A stretch of 64,000 bases of DNA from Topomyia yanbarensis (Eukaryota; Arthropoda; Insecta; Diptera; Culicidae), in NCBI RefSeq assembly GCF_030247195.1, contig NC_080671.1:5360501-5424500 (forward strand). The letters are read 5' to 3'. Under the pieces are notes generated by a model. It did not search any database. It had not been told where the DNA came from and saw only the letters and a program-made list of their open reading frames with translations. The translations under genes and the position numbers were made by a program. This document shows, one piece after another, positions 21,211 to 31,365 of this stretch (position 1 is the first letter of the stretch; the number at the start of each line of letters is the position of its first letter).

Positions 21211-23690
21211 TCTTGAGTTCTTCTTTCTTCATTTCAACCTAGGCTTTTTTGCGCTTGCGTTTTTCAGCTTTAAGCATCTTAATTTTTTCGCGTTTAAGCC
21301 GCAAAGCAACTCGTTCCTTGGCTTTTATCAATTTCCGTTCTGCTATTTCCTTCTTCTTTTCCTCTTTTCTGCGCATTTCCTCAAGTCTCTCACCAGCCGT
21401 CAGTACGGGATATCATGATTTGGAATAGTTACGATGCTTTACACTACGACGTGGTGTTAGTGGAAGTTCAAAAAAAGAAGAAAGTCTACGCTTTCTGTTG
21501 GATTGTTGACGGTTTGTAACTTCCTGGAGTGGTGTGGATTGGCAGGGGTTCTCATTATTGTTCGGTTCATCTAGAAAATATACAATTTCAACTATGCTAA
21601 TGTTAGGATTTTTTGCGTTCTTACTTATACATTTATTTGACTGCTCAACTAATTCAGAATCTTGCAGTGGATTGTTAGAAATAATATTTAATACATTAGC
21701 TATCGTCTCTATTTCCAACACCGAATTTTCTGTTCCACTTCGTCCATCTTGCCTATCTGAATTGAAAAAAAATGTTTATGATTGAAACTTACAGCCTTGT
21801 TAATTCAAAATTCTACCACCTATTTCAATCGGCTGCCGAATCTGCGAATCAATCAATTCGTATTCAACAACAATTTCTTGTGAACCGTTCCGTGGATCAA
21901 AGCTTTCGATACCTTGAAACGAATTTAGTATAAAAAAATTTAACTTTATAAAAATTCAATCATGTTACCATATTCAGTTACTTCATGTACTGCTAAAGTG
22001 GATTCGTCATCATTTGTACCTAGATTCTCTACAATACCGAAATCATTGCAACCAGGTTCTTAGAAATTTTCAATAATGATTGGATCCATCCCAACTGTTG
22101 GAGCTCTATGAGGCCTGACGAACGGATGCACAAATTCGCGATAGAAGAAGCGTATAATTCTATGGGTACTGTTGCGGTTGCCAAGGTGGACAACGGGCTA
22201 TGGTACGAAAGTGTGGGATGGGTAGATGCATCATGTAGTACTTGTTTACGTGCAATGCATTTAGTATAATCTACACTATCAGCTCTAAAAGGGTAAAGGC
22301 CACAACTTTGAAAGCCATTTTTAATGCTCTCCGTTTTTATGCCTTGCTCTACTGCCTGCGAAAGTGCCCTACCAAAATGTATTAATGTGAACATTTCTCC
22401 GCAAGTGTTCAAAGCGCCAACTTTGAACCACACGTCTCCATGAGTGGTGTTTGGATAAAGTGATACCAATATAATACCCAACTCTTGACAAAGATCTGCC
22501 ACCTCCATTGCTTTATGGGAAGCGTGATGTAAAACCGAAAATTATCAACATCCACCCAGCCACGATCACTAAGTCCTATAGCCCACTCGCTTGGAAAACT
22601 TTCTGCTACTTCTTTACGCATTCGTTTTCCGGGTAGGATTACTTGAGGAGTAACTACCGCACCGGCCGCACTGAAGGAGAACATTACCGTCACATTTTGT
22701 TTCCCAGGAGCTTGTTCTACTTCATAGACGTTACGGGACCCAGTTCGAGCAATAACTTCTTTCGTTTTTGGATGAAGATAGAAGGAAGTTTCATCGCCAT
22801 TGTAGATCCTAGTTGGGTCTTCCATAATATCAAAGAATCCATTTTCCAGTAACCAATCTTTAGTCATGGTGAACCATCCACGGATATCTCCTTCACTAAC
22901 TCGACTACTGGCCGTCGTTACCGCTTCCGGCTTACGCAGTGAAAGACCAGGATTTCTTTTTTTTTTTTTTTTTTTTTTTTATTTCAATTATAGAGGTTTT
23001 AACCTTAAGGTCATTCGCCTCTTCGGGTTAGAAAAATCTCTTAGGAAAAATTTCTAACCCTATGTACGGGGTCGGGACTCGAACCCAGGTGCGCTGCGTA
23101 CAAGGCAATCGATTTACCAATACGCTACGCCCACTCCCCGTTTATTTAATTAATTAATTTAAGTTAATTTTGAAGCGAAACAAAAAATAGTTTCCCTTTT
23201 TTGCTGATTTTTCTTGTTTTCTTGTTAATTTTTTATAGTTTATATTATTTTATAGTTTCTTCTTAAAAAAGCACCAAACCATTTACGGCCTAAACCAAAA
23301 AATCTTGTTGTTAACATGAATATTAAGTTTGGCTTACGTGACTGTACCTGGTATGTTGTTTTTAAAAGGCGTTTGGCGAGGATTTGATGCCAAAAACGCT
23401 TTTACTTTTGCCATCAGAGCTGCACGTGTAACAGGAAAACCCCGGTCTTGCATTCCAACCAACCAGCGAACAATACCGTCTTCTTTATTTTTAGTGAGTA
23501 CTGACCGAGGACCTGTGGTGTTTTTGTTTTGCCAGTTACCACTCATTCGGTATCGAATTGTGGACATAGGAGTTCCGTACATTTTGCAGGCCTTGTATAA
23601 CGTCATTTCACCCTTCCGTATGCTTGAAAGTGCACTTGTTAATGGTTTCTTCCGAGCATTTTTCACTGCCAGGTTTTCGCTTAGAACCAA
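21211..23690 (-). pseudogene. pogo/Tigger-like transposase (broken)
   Basis: Reading from 23690, the first block (to 23334) is a psq/CENP-B-type helix-turn-helix (TLYKACKMYGTPMSTIRYRM) and second DNA-binding region (GFPVTRAALMAKVKAF), ending at a possible GTAAGC donor. After the SINE the reading resumes (GLSLRKPEAVTTASSRVSEG), then RIYNGDETSF with the first catalytic Asp, PKTKEVIARTGSRNVYEVEQ, and ITVMF-like core (QNVTVMFSFSAAGAVVTPQV). From DNFRFYI it jumps to ELGIILVSLYPNTTH in another frame, so the segment with the second catalytic Asp (usually VDGHxSH) seems deleted. A C-terminal acidic part (21721-21413) and a Lys/Arg-rich tail to about 21211 follow. The enzyme cuts and pastes DNA at TA; this copy cannot. 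Confidence 0.8.
22957..23139 (-). mobile_element. tRNA-derived SINE (Feilai-like)
   Basis: Read on the minus strand from 23139, it starts GGAGTGGGCGTAGCGTATTG (A box), then CTGGGTTCGAGTCCC (B box, near 23083-23069). A tRNA-unrelated body containing CGAATGACCTTAAGG and AACCTCTATAATTGAAAT follows, and it ends in a poly-A tail (the T run at 22959-22981). RNA polymerase III boxes plus an A tail define a SINE. The body resembles Feilai of Aedes from memory. It sits in the transposase of the pogo element; no clear target duplication was seen. Confidence 0.82.
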
Positions 23691-24961
23691 CCATTGTACT
23701 TTGAAGTTTATACTGAACAGTAATTAGGTATGTACAATCACACAAAACACTAAAAAGTTATGCCTAGGCAGTTATTTGCAGAGTCGTAGAATGTACACAA
23801 CCTTATAGCCACAATTGGAACAGTGAAAAAACGGCCTACTTCGCACGATGCGAAATAAGGAACATGGCTAGTCAGGTGTACCAGTTGTAGCAGTAGTGTA
23901 TGAACAAATAAATATGGATAAATGGAGTATATTTTTTCTTTTTTATTAAAACTACTTGTATTAAATTTGCCTAGAACGCTATTTGTTAATATTTATTGTG
24001 CGTATTGTACTCATTTTTTATTGAATTGGAAACGTGTATTCTTAGCTGAACTAGTAGGTTCACGGCGGGTATGACAATTTGAAATAAAATAACAATAAAA
24101 TATTGCAACACTTTTGTAATGATATCAAAAGGATCCAAAATAAACAGTGCATGTATTATAGTTCCACTCTGTAACAATGAATTTGGTAGTAACCAAAGGT
24201 TTTGTTTGATAAAAGTGTTTTTTTTTTCAATGATGCCATAACTGGTGCTATTGCCATAACTGATACTCCTACCCTAGTTATAGAATGTATTTCAAAATGG
24301 GTTTTCAATTCAAAATGCTCACGAAAAATTATCCTTCAAAATGCAGATGTTTTCAAGTTATTTTGGATTTTCTTTCGACATAATATGTTACTTCGTGAAA
24401 TTACGACCATTTCAAAAGTTTTTCACGTTTGTTCATCAAAACCAATATGTTTTTCAAAATAAACATGAAATTTCCCGTTAGTACTCAGTTCCTAGATTAA
24501 GGATGATTTGTGTACGATTGTCTTGATATCCTTGCTTCAATAAAAATTCAGAACTGTAACGTGACAGATTCTGGTTGTAACGTGACAGATCATTGAGAAT
24601 ACTCCATAAAATCGGAAACAAAGTTTTTCTTCAGGAAAACTATATTTCAAATTATTCTTTGCTTTCTAAGCTTCAACTTAAAACTGTTTTTATGCAAATT
24701 TGGGGGCCAACGGAACAGACTTTTTCTATTTAGTCGGGCAACCTCCAAACTCACTGCGAAAATTGTGTAACGTGACAGACGTATCAAAATGACAATAAAG
24801 TGAAAAAATACTTTGATAGAAAAAAACTTTCTGTAGAAAAAATGTGCGGTTTAGTGACCTTAATAATGTGCAGTTGTGATAGAATATGGTTTTATTGTTT
24901 TTGCTTACTTATCTTATGAAATATGCGTAAAAATGTAACGTGACAGACAGAAGCCTTGACC

Positions 24962-25283
24962 ATATAAGTGGTATGGATAACACTGTAGCTGATGCCCTCT
25001 CTCGTATTCAAGCGGTTACAGCAATCGATTTGGCATCCATCGCTAAAGATCAGGCCACCGATGAAGAACTGAAGCAAATCATGATGTCACCGTCGTTGAA
25101 AATCGAACTGATTCGCATTCCAAACATTTCTCGCCCTGTATATTGTGATGTTTCCGTTCCAAACCGAATTCGTCCTTTCGTTCCAGAGAAACATCGGCTC
25201 GCCATAATGCAGCAACTTCACGGTATGGCTCATCCTGGGACACATTCAGAAGGCTCATTTCAGATAGGTTCGTATGGCCCTCT
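24962..25283 (+). pseudogene. Gypsy pol, RNase H end and integrase zinc region
   Basis: Codons for ISGMDNTVADALSRIQAVTA mark the RNase H/integrase junction. Then VPEKHRLAIMQQLHGMAHPG supplies the two His of the integrase HHCC finger. A frameshift near 25240 changes the frame to RLISDRFVWPS. The reading stops at the solo LTR and resumes at 26182. Confidence 0.82.
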
Positions 25284-26181
25284 TGTAACTATGACTGTTA
25301 CTGGCTAGCACAAGCATGCGACTTACCTTTGACTATAACCTCGGGGTGCTCCTATCTGCTTTGTTTCTTCTACGTCGGCCGCCGTTTCGCGCCGACCCGA
25401 GTTCGCGCCACTTTCCTCGATCGCGTCACTCACTCTCGCACTATGCCGTGTACGGCTCTGATTCCTTAGGCGGTTTGGGGAGGCCGAGCGGTTAATTTTA
25501 AGGGTTTTCGGGACGGAATGTTCCGAATTATACGGGTGGAAAATAGGTGTAGGGAAGACACTACCGGCGGATGATTCGATGGCCGGCCTCGTGCGCAAGG
25601 TAATTTATTCCCTTTATAGGGTTTACTTTTACGGGCGGAATTATGCTCCCGTCTGGGCGCCACTCGCGACACTTTTTCTTCCCTATTCGGACCGGTATTT
25701 GCACTCCGGTCTTACGGAACAGTTCTTCGTTCTTGGTTTATTAATGTCGTCTCACTAAACCTTTTAGTATTAGGCCTTCGGCTACACACACGACCTTTTA
25801 TCTCGCGATCTGCACTTTGGTATTGGCTCTTCGGCCACACGCGCGGTTTTTTTAGCGATATCACTCTATCGGGAAAACGTCTGCACTGTCCAGTAGCCAA
25901 AATCGAAGAGAGCGAGATCTCCTTTTCGGCCTACGATGAGCCCTTTCTAGCCCTGGTCGCTACCAATTGGGGCGGATGGAGCCGAACGCCAAGAGCGAGG
26001 CGCACTGTGTGAGGGGATTGCTGGCAAAATGCGTTTTTGCCTTGGTAGCGACACTCGAGATTTGAAACGGCGGTTGTTTTCCCTAAATGATATTTCCTCT
26101 CCCTATCTCCTATTCACAAATTTAGATTTAACAATTTATTTCTATTTTATTTTATTTTATGGGACATGGACAAATGTAACA
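25284..26181 (-). repeat. Solo LTR of another retrotransposon, antisense in the gypsy integrase
   Basis: The 898-bp block starts TGTAACTATG and ends AAATGTAACA, and is flanked by a 4-bp duplication CTCT (25280-25283 and 26182-26185). Excision joins the gypsy codons [17 protein letters not shown]. On the minus strand it carries GAGATAAAAGG (TATA-like) and AATAAA (near 25740). It is GC- and CpG-rich, unlike its surroundings. Also on the minus strand, TGGCGCCCAGACGGGAGC at 25662-25645 looks like a primer-binding site and AAG/GTAAGT near 25325 like a splice donor. Hence the orientation is inferred, and a truncated LTR-plus-leader origin is an alternative. Confidence 0.65.
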
Positions 26182-26584
26182 CTCTATGAAAAAGACGTTA
26201 ATCAGTTGGCCATGACGTGCATGGATTGTCAACTCTCGAAAGTCACTCGTCACACCATCTCACCTCTTGGTACATTCTGCCCTCCGAAGACTAGATTCCG
26301 GCACATACATATTGATTTGGTGGGTCCTCTACCACCATCGAAGGGAAAACGATATATCCTCACAATTATAGACCGCTTCACTCGCTGGCCGGAGGCTATC
26401 CCGTTAGCAGACATGACGGCACCTACTATTACGATGACGTCAACATGGATTTCACGGTTCGGTACTCCCGAAACAATAACATCCGACCAAGGCCGTCAAT
26501 TTGAGTCGGAATTGTTCCGCGAGTTAGCATACACCTTGGGATCTCACCATATTCGCCCGACTGCCTACCACCCACAGTCCAATG
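26182..26584 (+). pseudogene. Gypsy integrase catalytic core, first part
   Basis: Codons [17 protein letters not shown] complete the HHCC finger. [15 protein letters not shown] holds the first catalytic Asp and [14 protein letters not shown] the second. It ends at AYHPQSN, where the Transib element interrupts. The catalytic Glu lies on the far side at 30790. Confidence 0.87.
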
Positions 26585-27485
26585 CACAGTGGTCCAGATC
26601 GCTAATTTAGGAGGAATTTTTACTTTCTGACAAACCTGTATAATTTAGCCGTATCATGTCTTAGGATGAATTTGTGTACTTTAGAAGATGCTTCTTTTTA
26701 TTGGAATAGTTATTAGGGTGGTTCTAATTTATCTAAAATACGAAAATAAACTTTTTACTGATGAAAGATAGAGCTCCACAGTCTTCCACAAAGTTGTAAA
26801 GTAACTTATTTTGAATAAATTTGTTGAACATATTAAAGCTCTATCTCTTTTAGTTTTTGTTATACAAGAAATTTAAAAAAAAAGATTAGGGTGTTCCTGA
26901 AAAAAACGTTTTTTTAGTATAACTTTCGTATCTTTTACTTTTTGTTAACACAACCTTTGAACAGCTTATTGAAAACTTCAAGCCGAGTATTTTTCTCCAA
27001 GACACCGAAGGTCTAACTTTTTTCTTTAAAAAGTTATGGACACTTTTCGTTAAAAAAATAGCCTATTTCAAGGCTCAATATCGCTGATGCGGGCACCTAA
27101 AATTGAATTCTGTTTCCACCACATGAAAGACCATACTTATTAGGATATTTGAGCAAAAATTGGCGAATACGATATTTTTTTAAAATTTGCAATTTAGATT
27201 TAAAGTTTGTAGTTTTGCAGGTTCAACGCATTAAAGCATTTACACACATATCGTTGTATTATGAATAAAGCCACTTTCAAATATCATTCTCTCATCGCAG
27301 CAAGCTTTGCATAAGTGAAACGACTGTCAAAAAAGGTTTCTGATTTTATTCGTTTTAAATAAAACTAGTAAATATGGATATTAGTCGAAGAGAGTTGGCG
27401 AATTTGCTTATTGCTGGTAAAAAGACAGATGAACTGCTTAAGTTCATTACAAGTAGTAATCCAAATGTAAAATTGAGACTTGTTA
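26585..27485. repeat. Left 0.9-kb inverted arm of the Transib
   Basis: It mirrors 29883-30784 almost perfectly; by eye I saw one substitution near 27168 and one length difference in an A run near 27055. It contains an extra copy of the transposase start codon and about 38 codons (from 27374, plus strand). Similarity stops at GAGACTTGTTA. Confidence 0.9.
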
Positions 27486-27900
27486 ATGTTCGAAAGAAAT
27501 TTTATATTTTGTTAAAACAACCTTTGAACAGCTTTTAGAAAACTTCAATCCACGTTTTTTCATAACTCTGAAAGTCTAACTTTATACTTTCAAAAGTTAT
27601 GGAAACTTTTCGCTCATAAATAGCCCTTTTTCAAATGTCATTATCTCTGATTGGGGCAAATAAAAGTAAGTTCGGATTGAACCATAGAAAAGAACATACT
27701 TTTAAGTATATTTGAGCAAAAATTGGAAAATATTATTTTTTTTAAGCATGTAATTTTAAATTTACTAACCAAAGTTTTAAATTTTATCGCATAGCGACAT
27801 AAAAGAAATTGCCTAAAGCCTTTGTATTTCCTTTTCTGTTTTGCTTACATATCAACAATACAGAATGTGTTCATTAAAAATAATTTGGCTATGACAACAA
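27486..27900. repeat. Probable original far end of the Transib, now internal
   Basis: This block repeats, with marked divergence, the arm sequence around 26945-27190 (ACAACCTTTGAACAGCTT, AAAGTCTAACTTT, AAAAGTTATGGA, TATTTGAGCAAAAATTGG). It looks like the ancestral 3' subterminal region, stranded when the terminus was replaced or extended by an inverted copy of the other end. Confidence 0.6.
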
Positions 27901-27937
27901 TTTATGATTTATATAAGGAGAATTTATTCAATGCCAA

Positions 27938-29994
27938 TTAATTCAAAAGTAGATGCATTGCATTTTCAGGTATATCCAGCGGTGCTCGTTGAATTCGACG
28001 TTTACATTTAAGAGAAATTATAGGATCTGATGAAACAAGAAGTCTCTTGAAAACGTCATCAAGATTGACGAGTCGATCGAATTTGCGTGCGTGGAATTCT
28101 CGGAATCTGCGAATACTTTTATTCCTGGTTTCTTGAACTTCTTCACTGCACATACCTACTGGCAGCATGTTATGTTGAATAATGCTTCCTCCATGGACCA
28201 GGAGTTTATGCACGGTTGGTGAGAGAGCGTACCAACCATACAGGCGTACATAAAGCAATCGTGTATCTTCGGCGTAACTCCGGTAAGCATCCGCGTTAAT
28301 TCCCAATTTGCTGTTGATGATTGTTAATAGCACATACATACGTTCTAGCAACATTTCGTCCAACCCGGTTTCTTCTGCAACGACATCTCGGTTTCTGAAA
28401 AATTTTCGAGCTGTGTTACCATCGTTAGAATTTCCGCCACCTGGCAAAGGTTCGCTAATACGAAGACCTAAACGGTCACGTAACGCTTGTCGAATTTTTA
28501 TTTGTCGTTCCTTAAGCTCGCTGGTATTTTTGCCTACGCGCCAACGCGGTTTTGCTAGAGCTAAACGGTAAGCCATATTCAATAGTAACTCCATTGCTCG
28601 TATTAATGCATGTAAAGGTGAAAAAACATATAAACTATCCGGTGGATCGCTGGCTTCCAGTAAAGGATCATTCAATCGCTTTCCGGAGCGTTTGCATATA
28701 TAACACGCTTGAGACGGTGTACCTGTTACGTCATTCACTACCTTCGTATCAACCATGGAAAATATGAAGCTTGAACTAATCGGAATCTTGCGCATATTAA
28801 CATTTACTATAGTCGGGACTAATTCATCGATTTGCTTGTTCATCGCGGCAACTTCATCCTTTGTTAGTTCAGGATTTTCCTTCTTGAAAATTAATTTTAC
28901 TGGTCGGCACAGGGATACTGAAGATGGAAAATCATTATTCCAAAGAATGCAATCTCTTGACTCATCTTTCCGGCGACTAACTACACGTAAAGGTACTATA
29001 GATAGAGCAAATATATGCGAATCGTTATACTCGAATAGTTCTCCATTTTCATCTTCGTCAACGCACATTTGCTTGTATCTATGTTCAAGTGGAAAAGAGA
29101 CTGTCAGTCAAAGTTTAGAAGAAAAATAATGTTGCCTACCGGGAATGGTTGCTGCTTCCATCGCAGCCCCACTTAAAGATAACAAACGTATTATCCTCAG
29201 GATGCAGTGGTAGAACTCCAATATTCAGAAACGAGATGAGTCGTTCCACGGTATGGTTAACAAGAGCTTGAAGGGGAACATACGCACAAGAAGGCTGAAC
29301 AGAAATTCCTGAAAAAAATTGTTGATTCAGGGACGAATCTTTGAGAATAGTACATACCGATCGGATAGCATAGTTTCTTTTCTTCTACTATTTTATTATA
29401 CGCGGGATAAATGTCCAAACCCTTCTGCATAACTGAGCTGCGTATGTTTTGGTACTGCGCCTTAGAAAAATCATTTTCACAAATAAATCTAAGTGCCTCC
29501 TCCGCAGTAAACGCTTCTGCAATCGGGACAGCCATAGATCCTAAATTCTCTACGGTAGATCTGACGGGACTTTTCGACAATCGTTCGATTTGTCTGCCAA
29601 CTAAACGGAAACCAGTAGAATTAGCGTTGACGGCTGACGCTAAACCAAGTTCTTCCGTGGAATACTTATCGCGCAACTTTCCTAATCTTTTTATTTTGGC
29701 TCTGCGACATATTTCGGAAAATGGTTTCCTCTTTCGGCCTTTACCTTTACCTTCGACTTCGAATCTTAGCTTTCCTTCAAGCCACACAAAATTTTCCAGC
29801 TCAAACCGAATTTGCGTGCGCTTACTCCGAATCCACAACCTTCTAAATTCCAACATGAAGATTTTTATTTTCTTCCGAGCACTAACAAGTCTCAATTTTA
29901 CATTTGGATTACTACTTGTAATGAACTTAAGCAGTTCATCTGTCTTTTTACCAGCAATAAGCAAATTCGCCAACTCTCTTCGACTAATATCCAT
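27938..29994 (-). CDS. Transib transposase (RAG1-like recombinase), three exons
   Basis: Join 29994-29358, 29308-29140 and 29078-27938. Both introns are short (49 and 61 bp) with GTATGT...TTTCAG and GTAGGC...ACATAG sites. The spliced frame is exactly 649 codons including TAA, giving 648 residues, a normal Transib length. The expected RAG1/Transib catalytic acids are present: D262 (KWGCDGSS), D379 (FSMVDTKV) and E585 (VQETRNKSIRRFR). The zinc ligands are C394 and C397 (ACYICKRSGK) and H559 and H564 (VHKLLVHG). GNTARKFF corresponds to the RAG1 GNFARK region. AATAAA lies just after the stop. The protein would nick at the CACAGTG heptamer, form hairpins and insert with 5-bp duplications. No stop or frameshift was seen, so it may be functional. 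Confidence 0.92.
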
Positions 29995-30784
29995 ATTTAC
30001 TAGTTTTATTTAAAACGAATAAAATCAGAAACCTTTTTTGACAGTCGTTTCACTTATGCAAAGCTTGCTGCGATGAGAGAATGATATTTGAAAGTGGCTT
30101 TATTCATAATACAACGATATGTGTGTAAATGCTTTAATGCGTTGAACCTGCAAAACTACAAACTTTAAATCTAAATTGCAAATTTTAAAAAAATATCGTT
30201 TTCGCCAATTTTTGCTCAAATATCCTAATAAGTATGGTCTTTCATGTGGTGGAAACAGAATTCAATTTTAGGTGCCCGCATCAGCGATATTGAGCCTTGA
30301 AATAGGCTATTTTTTTTAACGAAAAGTGTCCATAACTTTTTAAAGAAAAAAGTTAGACCTTCGGTGTCTTGGAGAAAAATACTCGGCTTGAAGTTTTCAA
30401 TAAGCTGTTCAAAGGTTGTGTTAACAAAAAGTAAAAGATACGAAAGTTATACTAAAAAAACGTTTTTTTCAGGAACACCCTAATCTTTTTTTTTAAATTT
30501 CTTGTATAACAAAAACTAAAAGAGATAGAGCTTTAATATGTTCAACAAATTTATTCAAAATAAGTTACTTTACAACTTTGTGGAAGACTGTGGAGCTCTA
30601 TCTTTCATCAGTAAAAAGTTTATTTTCGTATTTTAGATAAATTAGAACCACCCTAATAACTATTCCAATAAAAAGAAGCATCTTCTAAAGTACACAAATT
30701 CATCCTAAGACATGATACGGCTAAATTATACAGGTTTGTCAGAAAGTAAAAATTCCTCCTAAATTAGCGATCTGGACCACTGTG
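29883..30784. repeat. Right 0.9-kb inverted arm of the Transib (transposase 5' side)
   Basis: This is the presumed original 5' terminus, holding the promoter region, the ATG at 29994-29992 and the terminal heptamer. It is the source of the copy at 26585-27485. Confidence 0.88.
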
Positions 30785-31352
30785 CAATGGTATGGTGGAA
30801 CGTTTTCATCGTACATTAAAAGCAGCGTTAATGTGCAAAAAAGGTGACCAGTGGAAAGATGAACTGCCACTCGTGCTTCTTGGGCTAAGAACAGCATACC
30901 GCGAGGATCTCAAGTGTTCTTCGGCAGATCTTGTATATGGTCAACCTTTGCGCATTCCTGGCGAGTTTTTTGACCCTCCAGCAACGGATGTAAACAAAAC
31001 GGATTTCGGGAGGGATCTTCATCGTGTTCTTGGCAAACTACGACTTCCACAAACCGCCCATCATGCCAAGCCGTCTGTGTTTTTGCACACCAAGTTTAAC
31101 ACGTGCGCCCATGTGTTCATTCGCATCGACACAGTGAAACGTTCACTACAGCGGCCATATGAAGGACCGTACGAGGTCGTCGATCGCGGTGAGAAGTACA
31201 TCGATGTGTTAATTTCTGGCAAGAAGCAACGAGTCTCTATAGATCGAGTGAAACCAGCATATACGTGCGATGACTGCATCATCAGTCATCCAAGTGACGA
31301 CAAACGGACCATAGTTACGCAATCCGGACATCGTGTCCGATTCTTGACGTAA
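30785..31352 (+). pseudogene. Gypsy integrase, C-terminal part
   Basis: It starts in codons NGMVERFHRTLKAALMC, supplying the catalytic Glu. LPLVLLGLRTAYREDL and SSADLVYGQPLRIPGEFF follow, then the chromatin-binding-like tail YEGPYEVVDRGEKYIDVLI and VSIDRVKPAY, and TAA at 31350-31352. The integrase inserts element cDNA into the genome. The purine tract and 3' LTR follow directly. Confidence 0.88.
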
Positions 31353-31365
31353 CTGGGGGGACATC

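Larger units (their letters stand above)
20488..24274 (-). mobile_element. pogo/Tigger-type DNA transposon
   Basis: It lies between TA dinucleotides (20486-20487 and 24275-24276). The inverted ends are GGGTAAGTGTACCAGTTATA, and GGGTAGGAGTATCAGTTATG from the right. Subterminal words CAGTTATGGCAATA and close variants recur at 20505, 20685, 20730, 20755, 23878 and 24240. It carries a minus-strand transposase of the jerky/Tigger type, broken by a deletion, a frameshift and a SINE. Confidence 0.85.
19138..24961. mobile_element. Unidentified TIR element with TGTAACGTGACAG repeats
   Basis: The ends GGTCAAGGCT and AGCCTTGACC are a perfect 10-bp inverted pair flanked by ATAT (19134-19137 and 24962-24965). 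TA with 11-bp ends fits equally well. Excision restores gypsy codons TDIRH-ISGMDNTVADALSR. Direct copies of GTAACGTGACAGA lie near both ends (about 19500, 19678 degenerate, 24555, 24576, 24766, 24934). After removing the nested pogo element, about 2.0 kb of AT-rich DNA without a recognisable gene is left. The superfamily is unknown; TA use would suggest Tc1/mariner. Confidence 0.7.
26585..30784 (-). mobile_element. Transib transposon, apparently autonomous
   Basis: The ends CACAGTGG and CCACTGTG carry the Transib/V(D)J heptamer CACAGTG. They are flanked by a perfect 5-bp duplication CAATG (26580-26584 and 30785-30789), the size known for Transib. Excision restores gypsy integrase codons YHPQSN-GMVERFHR. 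The inverted arms are 901 and 902 bp long and near-identical. A two-intron transposase runs on the minus strand. Both arms include the first 38 or so codons of that gene and its upstream region. Confidence 0.92.

Noticed and set aside
21534..21785. Plus-strand hydrophobic frame as a membrane protein
   Set aside because: It is antisense to the transposase C-terminal part within the pogo element.
23040..23139. Stand-alone tRNA gene on the minus strand
   Set aside because: The A and B boxes are present, but the sequence runs into a SINE body with a poly-A tail and does not fold to an acceptor stem at the expected end.
25284..25320. Integrase-like codons (CNYDCYWLAQACD) suggesting a second zinc finger
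   Set aside because: They lie at the start of the solo LTR. The real continuation [17 protein letters not shown] is restored by excising the LTR at its CTCT duplication.
29411..30013. 200-codon plus-strand open frame
   Set aside because: It is antisense to exon 1 of the Transib transposase.
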